17,908 nt of DNA. It comes from Arenicellales bacterium. GTDB lineage: Bacteria > Pseudomonadota > Gammaproteobacteria > BMS3Bbin11. This document shows positions 1 to 6,453 of the stretch, piece after piece; position 1 is the stretch's first letter, and each line of letters begins with the position of its first letter. The position numbers and the translations under genes were made by a program. The stretch is from NCBI GenBank assembly GCA_029287965.1, contig JARFQC010000056.1:1-17908 (forward strand), read 5' to 3'. The notes under the pieces are model-generated. The model was not told the DNA's origin. It saw only the letters and a program-made list of their open reading frames with translations, and searched no databases.

Positions 1-106
1 AGGAGGCCGGAGTATACCTTGTCCGGACTGTATTTCAGCGTGCAGATTGCGTGGGTAAACAGGCCCAAGCTTCACATTTCATACGTGATTGTGTCCAGTG
101 TAATCG

Positions 107-135
107 TTGTCAGTATTAGCCGGATGTGATATAAA
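107..135 (+). promoter_or_regulatory. rpsB sigma-70 promoter with extended -10
   Basis: The -35 box is TTGTCA (107-112, five of six consensus bases). A 17-bp spacer separates it from the -10 box TATAAA (130-135, five of six). TGA at 127-129 makes an extended -10, and the full element TGTGATATAAA spans 125-135. The bases just after the -10 (TCCGCC) are GC-rich, as in growth-rate-controlled ribosomal protein promoters. From memory, the E. coli rpsB promoter has a nearly identical extended -10 (TGTGGTATAAA), said to be conserved across gammaproteobacteria. Transcription should start near 141-143. This is the only strong promoter I can see in the window and could drive rpsB-tsf and part of the downstream block. 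Confidence 0.85.
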
Positions 136-141
136 TCCGCC

Positions 142-300
142 TCTTTTTGCAGGGCAGCTGTATCGCTCTGCGTCATGGTGCCCGAAAGGGCTTTGTTAAA
201 TAAGATCGCGGGACCAATCTGTCGCGCCCGGGTGTTCGACCTGAAACAGGCCAGAACCGGTGCTTCAACCCGTGTGAATGTAACCCGAACGGAGAAACTC
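142..300 (+). ncRNA. rpsB 5' leader, candidate S2 autoregulatory RNA
   Basis: About 160 nt separate the predicted transcription start from the rpsB ATG, a leader length similar to that I recall for E. coli rpsB. Visible hairpins are GCAGGGC/GCTCTGC (149-155 with 165-171), a GCCC-GAAA-GGGC stem with a GNRA tetraloop (180-191), and a longer-range CGGGT/ACCCG pairing (229-233 with 268-272). The segment ends in the Shine-Dalgarno CGGAG just before the start codon. In gammaproteobacteria the S2 leader (called t44 in RNA family collections, as I recall) is bound by S2 to repress rpsB-tsf translation. I infer the same role here. The fold was derived by eye and not aligned to the family model. Confidence 0.55.
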
Positions 301-1251
301 ATGTCCAAGATTTCGCTACGCGATATGCTGGAGGCAGGTGTCCACTTTGGCCACCGCACACGCTTCTGGTCCCCCAAAATGCGCCCATTCATTTTCGGCG
401 AGCGCAACAAGATTCACATCATCAACCTCGAAAAGACCCAGCCGATGTTCGAGGAAGCAGCAAATTTCCTCGGCAGTCTCGCTGCCAACGGCGGCAACAT
501 CCTGTTCGTCGGCACCAAGCGCCAGGCCAGTAACGTCATTCGTGACGCCGCCAGTCGCTGTGCATCACCCTACGTCAATCATCGCTGGCTCGGCGGTATG
601 CTGACCAACTTCAAAACAGTAAAGAATTCTATCGCACGCCTGAAAGAACTCGACGCCCAGTTCGAAAGCGGCGAAGCGGACAAACTGATCAAGAAGGAAC
701 GTCTGCGCAACGAGCGCGAACGGACCAAGCTGGAACGCTCACTGTCCGGCATCAAGAACATGAACGGACTGCCCGATGCATTGTTCGTTATTGATGTGCG
801 CTACGAATACATCGCCGTAGCAGAAGCAAACAAGTTGAAAATTCCGGTCGTTGCGGTCGTGGACAGCAACTGCAAGCCCGATGGTGTGGACTACATCATC
901 CCGGGCAACGACGATGCCATCCGGGCGATCCGCCTGTACGCGGAAAGCATGGCGGACGTCATAATCGAAGGTCGTCATTCCGTTGCACCGGTGCCCAAGG
1001 GTAGCGGTGAATTCATCGAGATGGACGAGCAGGAAGCACAGCGCCTGATCGACAAGGCCTCCGGCGCCGACGAAGCCGCAGCACCTGCTGAAGCGGCTGC
1101 TCCGGCCACTGCTACCGCTGAAGAGGCACCGGCAGAACCCGCAGCCGAAGCCGCTCCGGCCAAGACCGTCAAGAAAGCTGTCAAGAAAAAGGCGGTGAAG
1201 AAAAAGGCTGTCAAGAAGGCCGCTGCCAAGACGGACGACTCAGACAAGTAA
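301..1251 (+). CDS. rpsB: 30S ribosomal protein S2 with long Lys/Ala-rich C-terminal tail
   Basis: This is ribosomal protein S2 of the small subunit, 316 aa. The body, residues 1 to about 245, carries family hallmarks: MSKISLRDMLEAGVHFGH at the N-terminus, GTKRQA (71-76), NHRWLGGMLTN (93-103), LPDALFVID (157-165) and the PGNDDAIRAI segment (201-210). The start at 301 is preferred over an in-frame ATG at 175. It has CGGAG just upstream and matches the family N-terminus, while 175 lies inside the structured leader. E. coli S2 is 241 aa, so this protein has about 70 extra residues: an Ala/Glu/Pro-rich linker (about 251-287) and a basic tail (288-310) built of AVKKK-type repeats. The gene heads the cluster, is paired with tsf, and is probably repressed by its own product through the leader. 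Confidence 0.98.
   Translation: MSKISLRDMLEAGVHFGHRTRFWSPKMRPFIFGERNKIHIINLEKTQPMFEEAANFLGSLAANGGNILFVGTKRQASNVIRDAASRCASPYVNHRWLGGMLTNFKTVKNSIARLKELDAQFESGEADKLIKKERLRNERERTKLERSLSGIKNMNGLPDALFVIDVRYEYIAVAEANKLKIPVVAVVDSNCKPDGVDYIIPGNDDAIRAIRLYAESMADVIIEGRHSVAPVPKGSGEFIEMDEQEAQRLIDKASGADEAAAPAEAAAPATATAEEAPAEPAAEAAPAKTVKKAVKKKAVKKKAVKKAAAKTDDSDK
1177..1221 (+). repeat. Three 15-bp tandem units encoding AVKKK/AVKKK/AVKKA
   Basis: Three in-frame 15-bp units lie at 1177-1191, 1192-1206 and 1207-1221 near the 3' end of rpsB. They encode Ala-Val-Lys-Lys-Lys twice and Ala-Val-Lys-Lys-Ala once, inside the basic tail of S2. The copies differ at synonymous positions, so the array is not a fresh duplication. 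Copy number could vary between strains by slippage or recombination. Confidence 0.8.
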
Positions 1252-1260
1252 ACACTGGCA

Positions 1261-1287
1261 GCAGGTGAACCCGACCGGTTCACCTGC
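1261..1287 (+). other. Perfect 11-bp hairpin between rpsB and tsf
   Basis: GCAGGTGAACC (1261-1271) is perfectly complementary to GGTTCACCTGC (1277-1287) around a 5-nt loop. It lies 9 bp after the rpsB stop codon and 32 bp before the tsf start. No T-run follows, so it is not a standard intrinsic terminator. A transcript-stabilising, RNA-processing or partial attenuation role is plausible, because S2 and EF-Ts are needed in different amounts. I recall an attenuator-like site being described between these genes in E. coli. Confidence 0.75.
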
Positions 1288-1319
1288 AGTACTTATATCT
1301 CGATAGAGAGGAAACAGAC

Positions 1320-2204
1320 ATGGCAATAACTGCATCCATGGTCAAGGAACTGCGCGAGCGCACCGGCGCCGGCATGATGGACTGCAAAAAGGCACTGGGC
1401 GAGACCGACGGTGATCTGGAAGGGGCAATTCAGCTTCTCCGCACATCGGGCGCAGCCAAGGCAGATAAGAAGGCAGGCCGCGTGGCGGCCGAAGGTGTAG
1501 TCAGCATATATGTTAGCGATGACAAAAAGTTAGGCGTAATAGTTGAAGTTAATTCTGAGACAGATTTCGTGGCCAAGGGTGATGAATTTCAGGCCTTTGC
1601 CGCAGCGGTTGCTGCAACGGTTGCCGAGCACAAGCCTGCCGACGTCGAAGCACTGAACGCCATGCAGATGGCCAGTGGCGAGACGGTCGACGAGGGTCGC
1701 CGCAACCTGGTCGCTAAACTGGGTGAAAACATGACCGTGCGCCGCTTCGAAATGATTGAAGCCGAGGGCGATGCCTCCATCAGCAGTTACCAGCATGGCC
1801 TGAAAATCGGTGTGATTATGGCTAGCACGGGCGGTCGTGACGACCTGGGCAAGGATCTCGCCATGCATATCGCAGCCAGTCGCCCTGTTTGTGTCACCAC
1901 GGACGACGTGCCCGAAGATGTCGTCGCCAAAGAGAAGGAAGTCTTCATGGCCCAGGCCGCAGAAAGCGGCAAGCCACCGGAAATCATCGAAAAGATGATT
2001 ACCGGCAGGATCAACAAGTTCCTCAATGAAGTGGCACTTGAAGGCCAGGCCTTCGTCAAGGACCCTGACCAGAAGGTCGGAAAACTGCTCAAGTCTGAAA
2101 ATGCCAGCGTACAGGCATTCGCCCGCCTCGAAGTGGGTGAGGGCATCGAGAAAAAAGTCGAGGACTTTGCTGCAGAAGTTGCAGCCCAGGCCAAAGGCGC
2201 CTGA
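1320..2204 (+). CDS. tsf: Translation elongation factor Ts
   Basis: EF-Ts is the guanine-nucleotide exchange factor that releases GDP from EF-Tu in the cytoplasm. The product is 294 aa (E. coli 283). The N-terminal UBA-like domain shows the family signature RERTGAGMMDCKKAL (12-26), and the core has VNSETDFVAKGDEF (77-90), whose TDFV contacts EF-Tu. The C-terminal dimerisation region follows. The start at 1320 has an AGAGAGGA Shine-Dalgarno ending 7 bp upstream. The gene is cotranscribed with rpsB across the 1261-1287 hairpin. A 60-bp stretch (1501-1560) is only 33% GC, against 67% and 57% in the flanking 60-bp blocks, and uses AT-rich codons such as ATA, TTA and GTA, although the encoded protein looks normal. 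Confidence 0.98.
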   Translation: MAITASMVKELRERTGAGMMDCKKALGETDGDLEGAIQLLRTSGAAKADKKAGRVAAEGVVSIYVSDDKKLGVIVEVNSETDFVAKGDEFQAFAAAVAATVAEHKPADVEALNAMQMASGETVDEGRRNLVAKLGENMTVRRFEMIEAEGDASISSYQHGLKIGVIMASTGGRDDLGKDLAMHIAASRPVCVTTDDVPEDVVAKEKEVFMAQAAESGKPPEIIEKMITGRINKFLNEVALEGQAFVKDPDQKVGKLLKSENASVQAFARLEVGEGIEKKVEDFAAEVAAQAKGA

Positions 2205-2207
2205 TCG

Positions 2208-2942
2208 ATGAGCGGACCCCGAGATGATGCCGGTGTCCGTCGTATCCTGCTGAAGCTTAGCGGTGAGGCCCTGATGGGTGATCAGGGCTTCGGCATCAGC
2301 CAGGACATGCTGGATCATGTCAGCACTGAAATAGCCGAGGCAGCGAGCCTCGGTGCCCAGGTGGGCGTCGTTGTCGGTGGTGGTAATTTCTTTCGCGGGG
2401 TAGCCGGTGCCGCCCAGAACATGGACCGCGTTTCAGCTGACCAGATCGGTATGCTGGCTACGGCCATGAACGCTCTCGCCGTTGCCGAAAACCTGGCCCG
2501 CAACGGCATTGATGCCGCCGTACTATCTTCCATTCGACTCGGTACCTTCACCGAACCTTTCAGTCGCCGCCTGGCCAATCGTTATCTCGAAGCCGGGAAA
2601 GTCGTGGTCTTCGCAGCCGGGACCGGCAATCCATTTTTTACCACCGATACGGCCGCCAGCCTGCGCGCGGTAGAGATCGGTGCTGACGTGCTGCTCAAGG
2701 CCACACAGGTAGACGGTGTCTACGACAGCGATCCCAAAACGAACCCCGAAGCTGTGCGTTTCGAAAATGTCAGCTTTGACGAGGTGTTGCGGCGGCAACT
2801 GGGCGTGATGGACCTGACCGCCATTACATTGTGCAGGGAAAACAACATGCCGGTAAGAGTCTTCGCGCTGCGATCAAGCGGCGCCCTGGGTAAGATTTTA
2901 CGCGGTGAACAGGAAGGCACACTTGTGTCTGCAGCGGGGTAA
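2208..2942 (+). CDS. pyrH: UMP kinase (uridylate kinase)
   Basis: PyrH phosphorylates UMP to UDP with ATP, in pyrimidine nucleotide synthesis. It is a cytoplasmic hexamer of the amino-acid kinase fold. The product is 244 aa, normal for the family. Motifs seen are the phosphate-binding start RRILLKLSGEALMGD (11-25), GGGNFFRG (57-64), the UMP-binding stretch GTGNPFFTTDTAA (138-150) and ATQVDGVYDSDP (165-176). The gene starts 3 bp after the tsf stop codon, with AAAGG (2193-2197) inside the end of tsf as the likely Shine-Dalgarno, so translation may be coupled. The order tsf-pyrH-frr is widespread in bacteria. In E. coli PyrH is activated by GTP and inhibited by UTP; whether this one is cannot be read from the sequence. 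Confidence 0.98.
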   Translation: MSGPRDDAGVRRILLKLSGEALMGDQGFGISQDMLDHVSTEIAEAASLGAQVGVVVGGGNFFRGVAGAAQNMDRVSADQIGMLATAMNALAVAENLARNGIDAAVLSSIRLGTFTEPFSRRLANRYLEAGKVVVFAAGTGNPFFTTDTAASLRAVEIGADVLLKATQVDGVYDSDPKTNPEAVRFENVSFDEVLRRQLGVMDLTAITLCRENNMPVRVFALRSSGALGKILRGEQEGTLVSAAG

Positions 2943-2948
2943 ATAATA

Positions 2949-3506
2949 ATGATCGATGACATACTAAAAGACGCCAAATTGCGCATGGGCAAGAGCGTCG
3001 AAGCACTCAAGCAGGAACTGGCCAGGATTCGGACAGGACGGGCAAATACGGCGCTGCTCGACGGCATTTCCGTTGATTACTACGGCAGTGCGACCCCCAT
3101 CAACCAGGTCGCTGCGGTCAGCGTTTCCGATGCACGCACGCTCAGCGTTGTGCCGTGGGAAAAGCAAATGGTCCCGGCGATCGAAAAGGCCATCATGGAA
3201 TCCGAGCTCGGACTGAATCCGGTCACTGCCGGTGAAAACATTCGCATCCCGATACCACCGCTTACTGAAGAGCGCCGTCGCGACATGGTCAAGATGGTCA
3301 AGGGTGAAGGCGAGAATGCCAAGGTAGCCGTGCGCAATATACGCCGGGATGCCATTCACCACATCAAGGAACTGCTCAAGGAAAAGGAAATCACCGAAGA
3401 CGATGTACGCCGCAGTGAGGATGCCGTGCAAAAGTTGACCGACAGCTTCGTCAGCGCGGTCGATGAAACCGTCGGCGGCAAGGAAAAGGAATTAATGGAA
3501 ATCTGA
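2949..3506 (+). CDS. frr: Ribosome recycling factor
   Basis: RRF acts with EF-G to split the post-termination ribosome so that subunits can be reused. The product is 185 aa, the same length as in E. coli. The two-domain design is visible: long basic helices at the two ends (residues 1-29 and about 107-185) flank a beta-rich domain II (about 31-105). The tip motif ARIRTGRAN (25-33), PWEKQMVPAIEKAI (69-82) and the conserved RNIRRDA (129-135) with Arg132 are present. The start is 6 bp after the pyrH stop. The upstream Shine-Dalgarno is poor (GGGG at 2936-2939), suggesting coupling to pyrH translation. A 99-bp gap with two hairpins follows before uppS. Confidence 0.98.
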   Translation: MIDDILKDAKLRMGKSVEALKQELARIRTGRANTALLDGISVDYYGSATPINQVAAVSVSDARTLSVVPWEKQMVPAIEKAIMESELGLNPVTAGENIRIPIPPLTEERRRDMVKMVKGEGENAKVAVRNIRRDAIHHIKELLKEKEITEDDVRRSEDAVQKLTDSFVSAVDETVGGKEKELMEI

Positions 3507-3524
3507 TTGCTGCTCTGATGTACA

Positions 3525-3541
3525 GCCGTCTTTCAGGCGGC
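3525..3541 (+). other. Hairpin in the frr-uppS gap
   Basis: GCCGTC (3525-3530) pairs with GGCGGC (3536-3541) around the loop TTTCA, six pairs including one G-U. No T-run follows. It is the first of two small stem-loops in the 99-bp frr-uppS gap, the longest inter-gene gap in the cluster. It may be an RNA-processing or stability element; no function is established. Confidence 0.4.
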
Positions 3542-3548
3542 ACTCGAG

Positions 3549-3564
3549 TGGGCTACACTGCCCA
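3549..3564 (+). other. Second small hairpin in the frr-uppS gap
   Basis: TGGGC (3549-3553) and GCCCA (3560-3564) form a perfect 5-bp stem with the loop TACACT. The loop itself resembles a -10 box (3554-3559), but I find no acceptable -35 box 15-19 bp upstream, so I do not call a promoter. The structure is short and could be chance. Confidence 0.3.
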
Positions 3565-3605
3565 ACCCGGACACCGAGACGGAAATCTGCGTCGATTCCG
3601 ATTCA

Positions 3606-4382
3606 ATGACAAATCCCGAATCAAACGAACCACCCGTTAAACCGGAACCGGATGCGGGTATCCCCCGGCATATCGCTGTAATCATGGATGGCAATGGCCG
3701 CTGGGCAACCAGCCGCGGTCAGTCACGCATTTACGGCCACCGCAAGGGCGCTGAATCGGTACGCGAGATCATACGTGCCTGCGCCGAACGAGATGTCGCC
3801 TGCCTGACCCTGTTTGCCTTCAGCAGTGAGAACTGGCGCAGGCCGCAGCGTGAAGTGCGGTTACTGATGGAACTCTTCATCAGCGTGCTGGAAAAAGACA
3901 TCGATTCTCTGGTCAACAACGGAATTCGCCTGAAAATCATTGGCGACCTCGAGCGCTTCGGTACACGCATCAACAAGCTCATCAAGAAGGCCGAGTTGCG
4001 TACCGCGGACAATGACCGCATGCAGCTGCTGATTGCCGCCAACTACGGCGGGCAATGGGATATTGCCCAGGCAAGCAGAAAGCTGGCTGCCAGGGCCGTT
4101 AGCGGAGACATCAAGCCTGAAGACATCGATGAACAAATGCTGGCGGCAGAACTTGCTACCGGCATTCACCCCGACCCCGACCTGTTCATTCGCACCGGCG
4201 GTGAGAAACGCATCAGTAATTTCCTGATCTGGCAGCTGGCCTATACAGAGCTGTATTTCACCGATGTGCTGTGGCCTGATTTCCGGGCTGCGGACCTCGA
4301 CCGGGCCATCGACTGGTACGCCGGTCGCGAGCGCCGTTATGGCCAGACCAGTGAACAGTTAAGCAGGGCAGACCATGCTTAA
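3606..4382 (+). CDS. uppS: Undecaprenyl diphosphate synthase (cis-prenyltransferase)
   Basis: UppS adds eight isopentenyl units in cis to farnesyl diphosphate. The C55 carrier it makes is used for peptidoglycan and O-antigen synthesis, and the enzyme is cytoplasmic and membrane-associated. The product is 258 aa (E. coli about 253). The catalytic MDGNGRW (27-33, Asp28) matches the E. coli Asp26 motif. LFAFSSENWRRP (69-80), the FIRTGGEKRISNFL stretch (194-207) and LYFTDVLWPDF (216-226) are all intact. No good Shine-Dalgarno precedes the ATG at 3606, and there is no other in-frame start codon close upstream. The last 8 bp overlap cdsA, so translation of the two is probably coupled. Confidence 0.97.
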   Translation: MTNPESNEPPVKPEPDAGIPRHIAVIMDGNGRWATSRGQSRIYGHRKGAESVREIIRACAERDVACLTLFAFSSENWRRPQREVRLLMELFISVLEKDIDSLVNNGIRLKIIGDLERFGTRINKLIKKAELRTADNDRMQLLIAANYGGQWDIAQASRKLAARAVSGDIKPEDIDEQMLAAELATGIHPDPDLFIRTGGEKRISNFLIWQLAYTELYFTDVLWPDFRAADLDRAIDWYAGRERRYGQTSEQLSRADHA

Positions 4383-5199
4383 GACGCGAGTCATTACCGT
4401 GGCCGTGCTGCTGCCGCTATTGCTGCTGGCACTGTTTACCCTGGATACCAGCGGTCTGGCTATCGTCTTCGGCGTGCTTGTCGCGATGGCGTTGCGCGAA
4501 TGGGCCGTATTCAGTGCCATCGATTCTGTCCCGCTGCAATCAGTCTACATCGTCACCGGGCTGGCCGTTGCGGCCCTGGTCTGGCATTACGGCTTAGCCG
4601 GTGTCGAATTTTTTATTTTGGCGTTATTGTTCTGGATAGCTGCGCTGCTGCGCCTGTGGCGTTATTCCGGCAAGCAAGACGGGCAGGGCAACAGCGGCCT
4701 GGCCTGGCTGGATGGCTACATCGTGCTGCTGCCGGCATTGCTCGGCTTGCTTGTGCTGGTTGACCGCGATGCCAGCAGCCCGTCACTGATCCTTATATTT
4801 CTGCTCATCATCTGGTTCGCCGATACCGGTGCCTACCTGGTGGGCCGCAAGTGGGGTCGCCACAAGCTCGCACCGGAAATCAGCCCGGGTAAAACGATTG
4901 AAGGCCTGGCGGGTGGCCTGGCAGGGGCTATGCTGGTCGCCGCAGTGGCCGGGATGGTCTTCCTGGCTCTTGATGCCGGCCGCCTTGCCGCCTGGCTGTT
5001 GTTGGCTGCGCTGATAGCACTTATGTCCGTGGCGGGTGACTTGTTCGAGAGCCTGTACAAGCGACGCGCGGGGCTCAAGGACAGCGGCAACATACTGCCC
5101 GGGCATGGTGGTGTCATGGACCGTATCGACAGTCTTTGCGCAGCATTGCCGCTGTACATCCTGTCGCTGCACGGATTGGGTGTGCTGACTCTGCAATGA
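4375..5199 (+). CDS. cdsA: Phosphatidate cytidylyltransferase (CDP-diglyceride synthase)
   Basis: CdsA converts phosphatidic acid and CTP to CDP-diacylglycerol, the precursor of all major phospholipids, in the inner membrane. The product is 274 aa, largely hydrophobic with about eight membrane segments (for example residues 6-22, 28-42, 56-72, 77-93, 115-130, 137-152 and 178-198). The family signature lies at about 226-252: SLYKRRAGLKDSGN followed by LPGHGGVMDRID. An FADTGAYLVGRKWGRHK segment (148-164) is typical too. The start codon overlaps the last 8 bp of uppS, and the stop overlaps the dxr start by 4 bp (ATGA), so the three genes form a translationally coupled unit. Confidence 0.97.
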   Translation: MLKTRVITVAVLLPLLLLALFTLDTSGLAIVFGVLVAMALREWAVFSAIDSVPLQSVYIVTGLAVAALVWHYGLAGVEFFILALLFWIAALLRLWRYSGKQDGQGNSGLAWLDGYIVLLPALLGLLVLVDRDASSPSLILIFLLIIWFADTGAYLVGRKWGRHKLAPEISPGKTIEGLAGGLAGAMLVAAVAGMVFLALDAGRLAAWLLLAALIALMSVAGDLFESLYKRRAGLKDSGNILPGHGGVMDRIDSLCAALPLYILSLHGLGVLTLQ

Positions 5200-6392
5200 G
5201 CCAGGGCCTTTGCATACTCGGATCGACCGGCACTATCGGCATCAATACGCTGGACGTGGTGAGCCGTCATCCCGATCGTTTCCGCATCGTTGCACTGACC
5301 GCCCATTCCCAGGTGGACAGGCTGTTTGAACAATGCATGACCTGGCGTCCACATTATGCCGTTATGTCGAACCCCGATGCGGCAGAACAGCTGGAAGGAC
5401 GGATCGGGGATGCCGGTCTCGACATCCGGGTGCTGTCCGGCCCGGAAGGCCAGAGCCGGGCAAGTGTGCTGGACGAGGTTGATGCCGTGATGGCCGGGAT
5501 CGTCGGTGCGGCAGGACTAATGCCTACACTCGACGCCGTCAGGGCGGGTAAGCGCGTCATGATCGCCAACAAGGAACCGCTGGTCATGATGGGCCAGGTC
5601 TTCGTGGAGGAGGCCAGCCGCAGCGGTGCATTGCTGCTGCCAATAGACAGTGAACACAACGCCATATTCCAGTGTCTTCCTGAGCAACTGCAGCACGGCA
5701 CAAAGCCCGGACAGGACGACCTCAGGACTGCCGGCATCAGCCGTATCCTGCTAACCGGATCAGGCGGGCCATTCCTGCGCCTGGCGCCGGCTAAATTCGC
5801 TGACGTGACACCGGAACAGGCCTGCGCGCATCCGAACTGGGTGATGGGGCGCAAGATATCTGTGGACTCGGCCACCATGATGAATAAGGGACTTGAACTG
5901 ATCGAGGCCTGCGCGCTATTCGGTACGGATCCGGATCACATCGAGATTGTCGTACACCCGCAGAGCGTGATTCATTCCATGGTGGAATACGATGATGGCT
6001 CCATCCTGGCACAACTGGGCAACCCGGACATGCGGACGCCGATCGCACATGCCCTGGCATGGCCGGAACGCATCGAGTCCGGTGTCAACAGCCTTGATAT
6101 GCTCGCCATGGCGTCGCTGGAGTTCGAAGCACCCGACTATGAGCGTTTCCCGGCCCTGCGCCTGGCACGGCATGCGGCCGCAGAGGGGGGCACGCTCCCG
6201 ACGGTATTGAATGCGGCGAATGAAGTGGCGGTTGCCGCATTTCTCGATGAACGACTCAGCTTTGACCGCATCAGCACTGTTGTTGAGCAGACCATGACGG
6301 CTGTCGGTCATCATGCCGCGCAGGATCTCGACGCCGTGCTGGCAGCGGATGCTGCTGCCCGCGAGCAGGCGGAAACACTGCTCGTGTCATAG
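5196..6392 (+). CDS. dxr: 1-deoxy-D-xylulose 5-phosphate reductoisomerase
   Basis: Dxr converts DXP to 2-C-methyl-D-erythritol 4-phosphate with NADPH, the second step of the MEP isoprenoid pathway that feeds UppS. The ATG at 5196 is chosen over one at 5136, which would extend 60 bp into cdsA. It overlaps the cdsA stop as ATGA and gives 398 aa, the E. coli length. The NADPH-binding GSTGTIG (9-15), metal ligands Asp151/Glu153 in PIDSEHN and Glu234 in NKGLE, GSGGPF (188-193) and HPQSVIHSMV (254-263) are present. The NKE motif (125-127) is followed by Pro128, where E. coli has Ser. In E. coli dxr lies between frr and uppS, so its place here follows the Pseudomonas arrangement. Confidence 0.97.
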   Translation: MSQGLCILGSTGTIGINTLDVVSRHPDRFRIVALTAHSQVDRLFEQCMTWRPHYAVMSNPDAAEQLEGRIGDAGLDIRVLSGPEGQSRASVLDEVDAVMAGIVGAAGLMPTLDAVRAGKRVMIANKEPLVMMGQVFVEEASRSGALLLPIDSEHNAIFQCLPEQLQHGTKPGQDDLRTAGISRILLTGSGGPFLRLAPAKFADVTPEQACAHPNWVMGRKISVDSATMMNKGLELIEACALFGTDPDHIEIVVHPQSVIHSMVEYDDGSILAQLGNPDMRTPIAHALAWPERIESGVNSLDMLAMASLEFEAPDYERFPALRLARHAAAEGGTLPTVLNAANEVAVAAFLDERLSFDRISTVVEQTMTAVGHHAAQDLDAVLAADAAAREQAETLLVS

Positions 6393-6419
6393 CCATTCCG
6401 CTAGTGAACATGGCTTTTT
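6391..6419 (+). terminator. Terminator-like hairpin over the dxr stop codon
   Basis: AGCCA (6391-6395), beginning inside the dxr TAG stop, pairs with TGGCT (6411-6415). TTC (6396-6398) can extend the stem by pairing with GAA (6406-6408) across a 2-nt bulge. A run of five T residues (6415-6419) follows at once. The stem is weaker than a standard intrinsic terminator, so partial attenuation before rseP is more likely than a full stop. No promoter is evident in the remaining bases before rseP. Confidence 0.35.
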
Positions 6420-6453
6420 CCCAACCCCAGAAACACTTACTATCCAGGACATA

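Noticed and set aside
7..26. An inverted repeat CCGGA/TCCGG around a TATACT (minus strand, 11-16) that could be the -10 of a divergent gene.
   Set aside because: No acceptable -35 lies at the right distance on the minus strand and no divergent gene lies in the window, although a divergent map gene upstream of rpsB would be normal.
175..300. An upstream in-frame ATG that would extend S2 by 42 residues.
   Set aside because: The added residues match no S2 N-terminus and fall in the structured leader; the ATG at 301 has a good Shine-Dalgarno.
1519..1560. A possible internal promoter in the AT-rich part of tsf, from ATGACA (1519-1524).
   Set aside because: No -10 box occurs at 15-19 bp; the nearest candidates are at wrong spacing.
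1530..2318. A 262-codon open frame on the minus strand opposite tsf and pyrH.
   Set aside because: It lies wholly antisense to two certain genes, its product resembles no family I know, and long antisense frames are common opposite GC-rich coding sequence.
2923..2948. A possible promoter TTGTGT-16-AATAAT just before frr.
   Set aside because: The -35 matches only three of six bases and the -10 abuts the start codon, leaving no leader; it is likely just an AT-rich gap.
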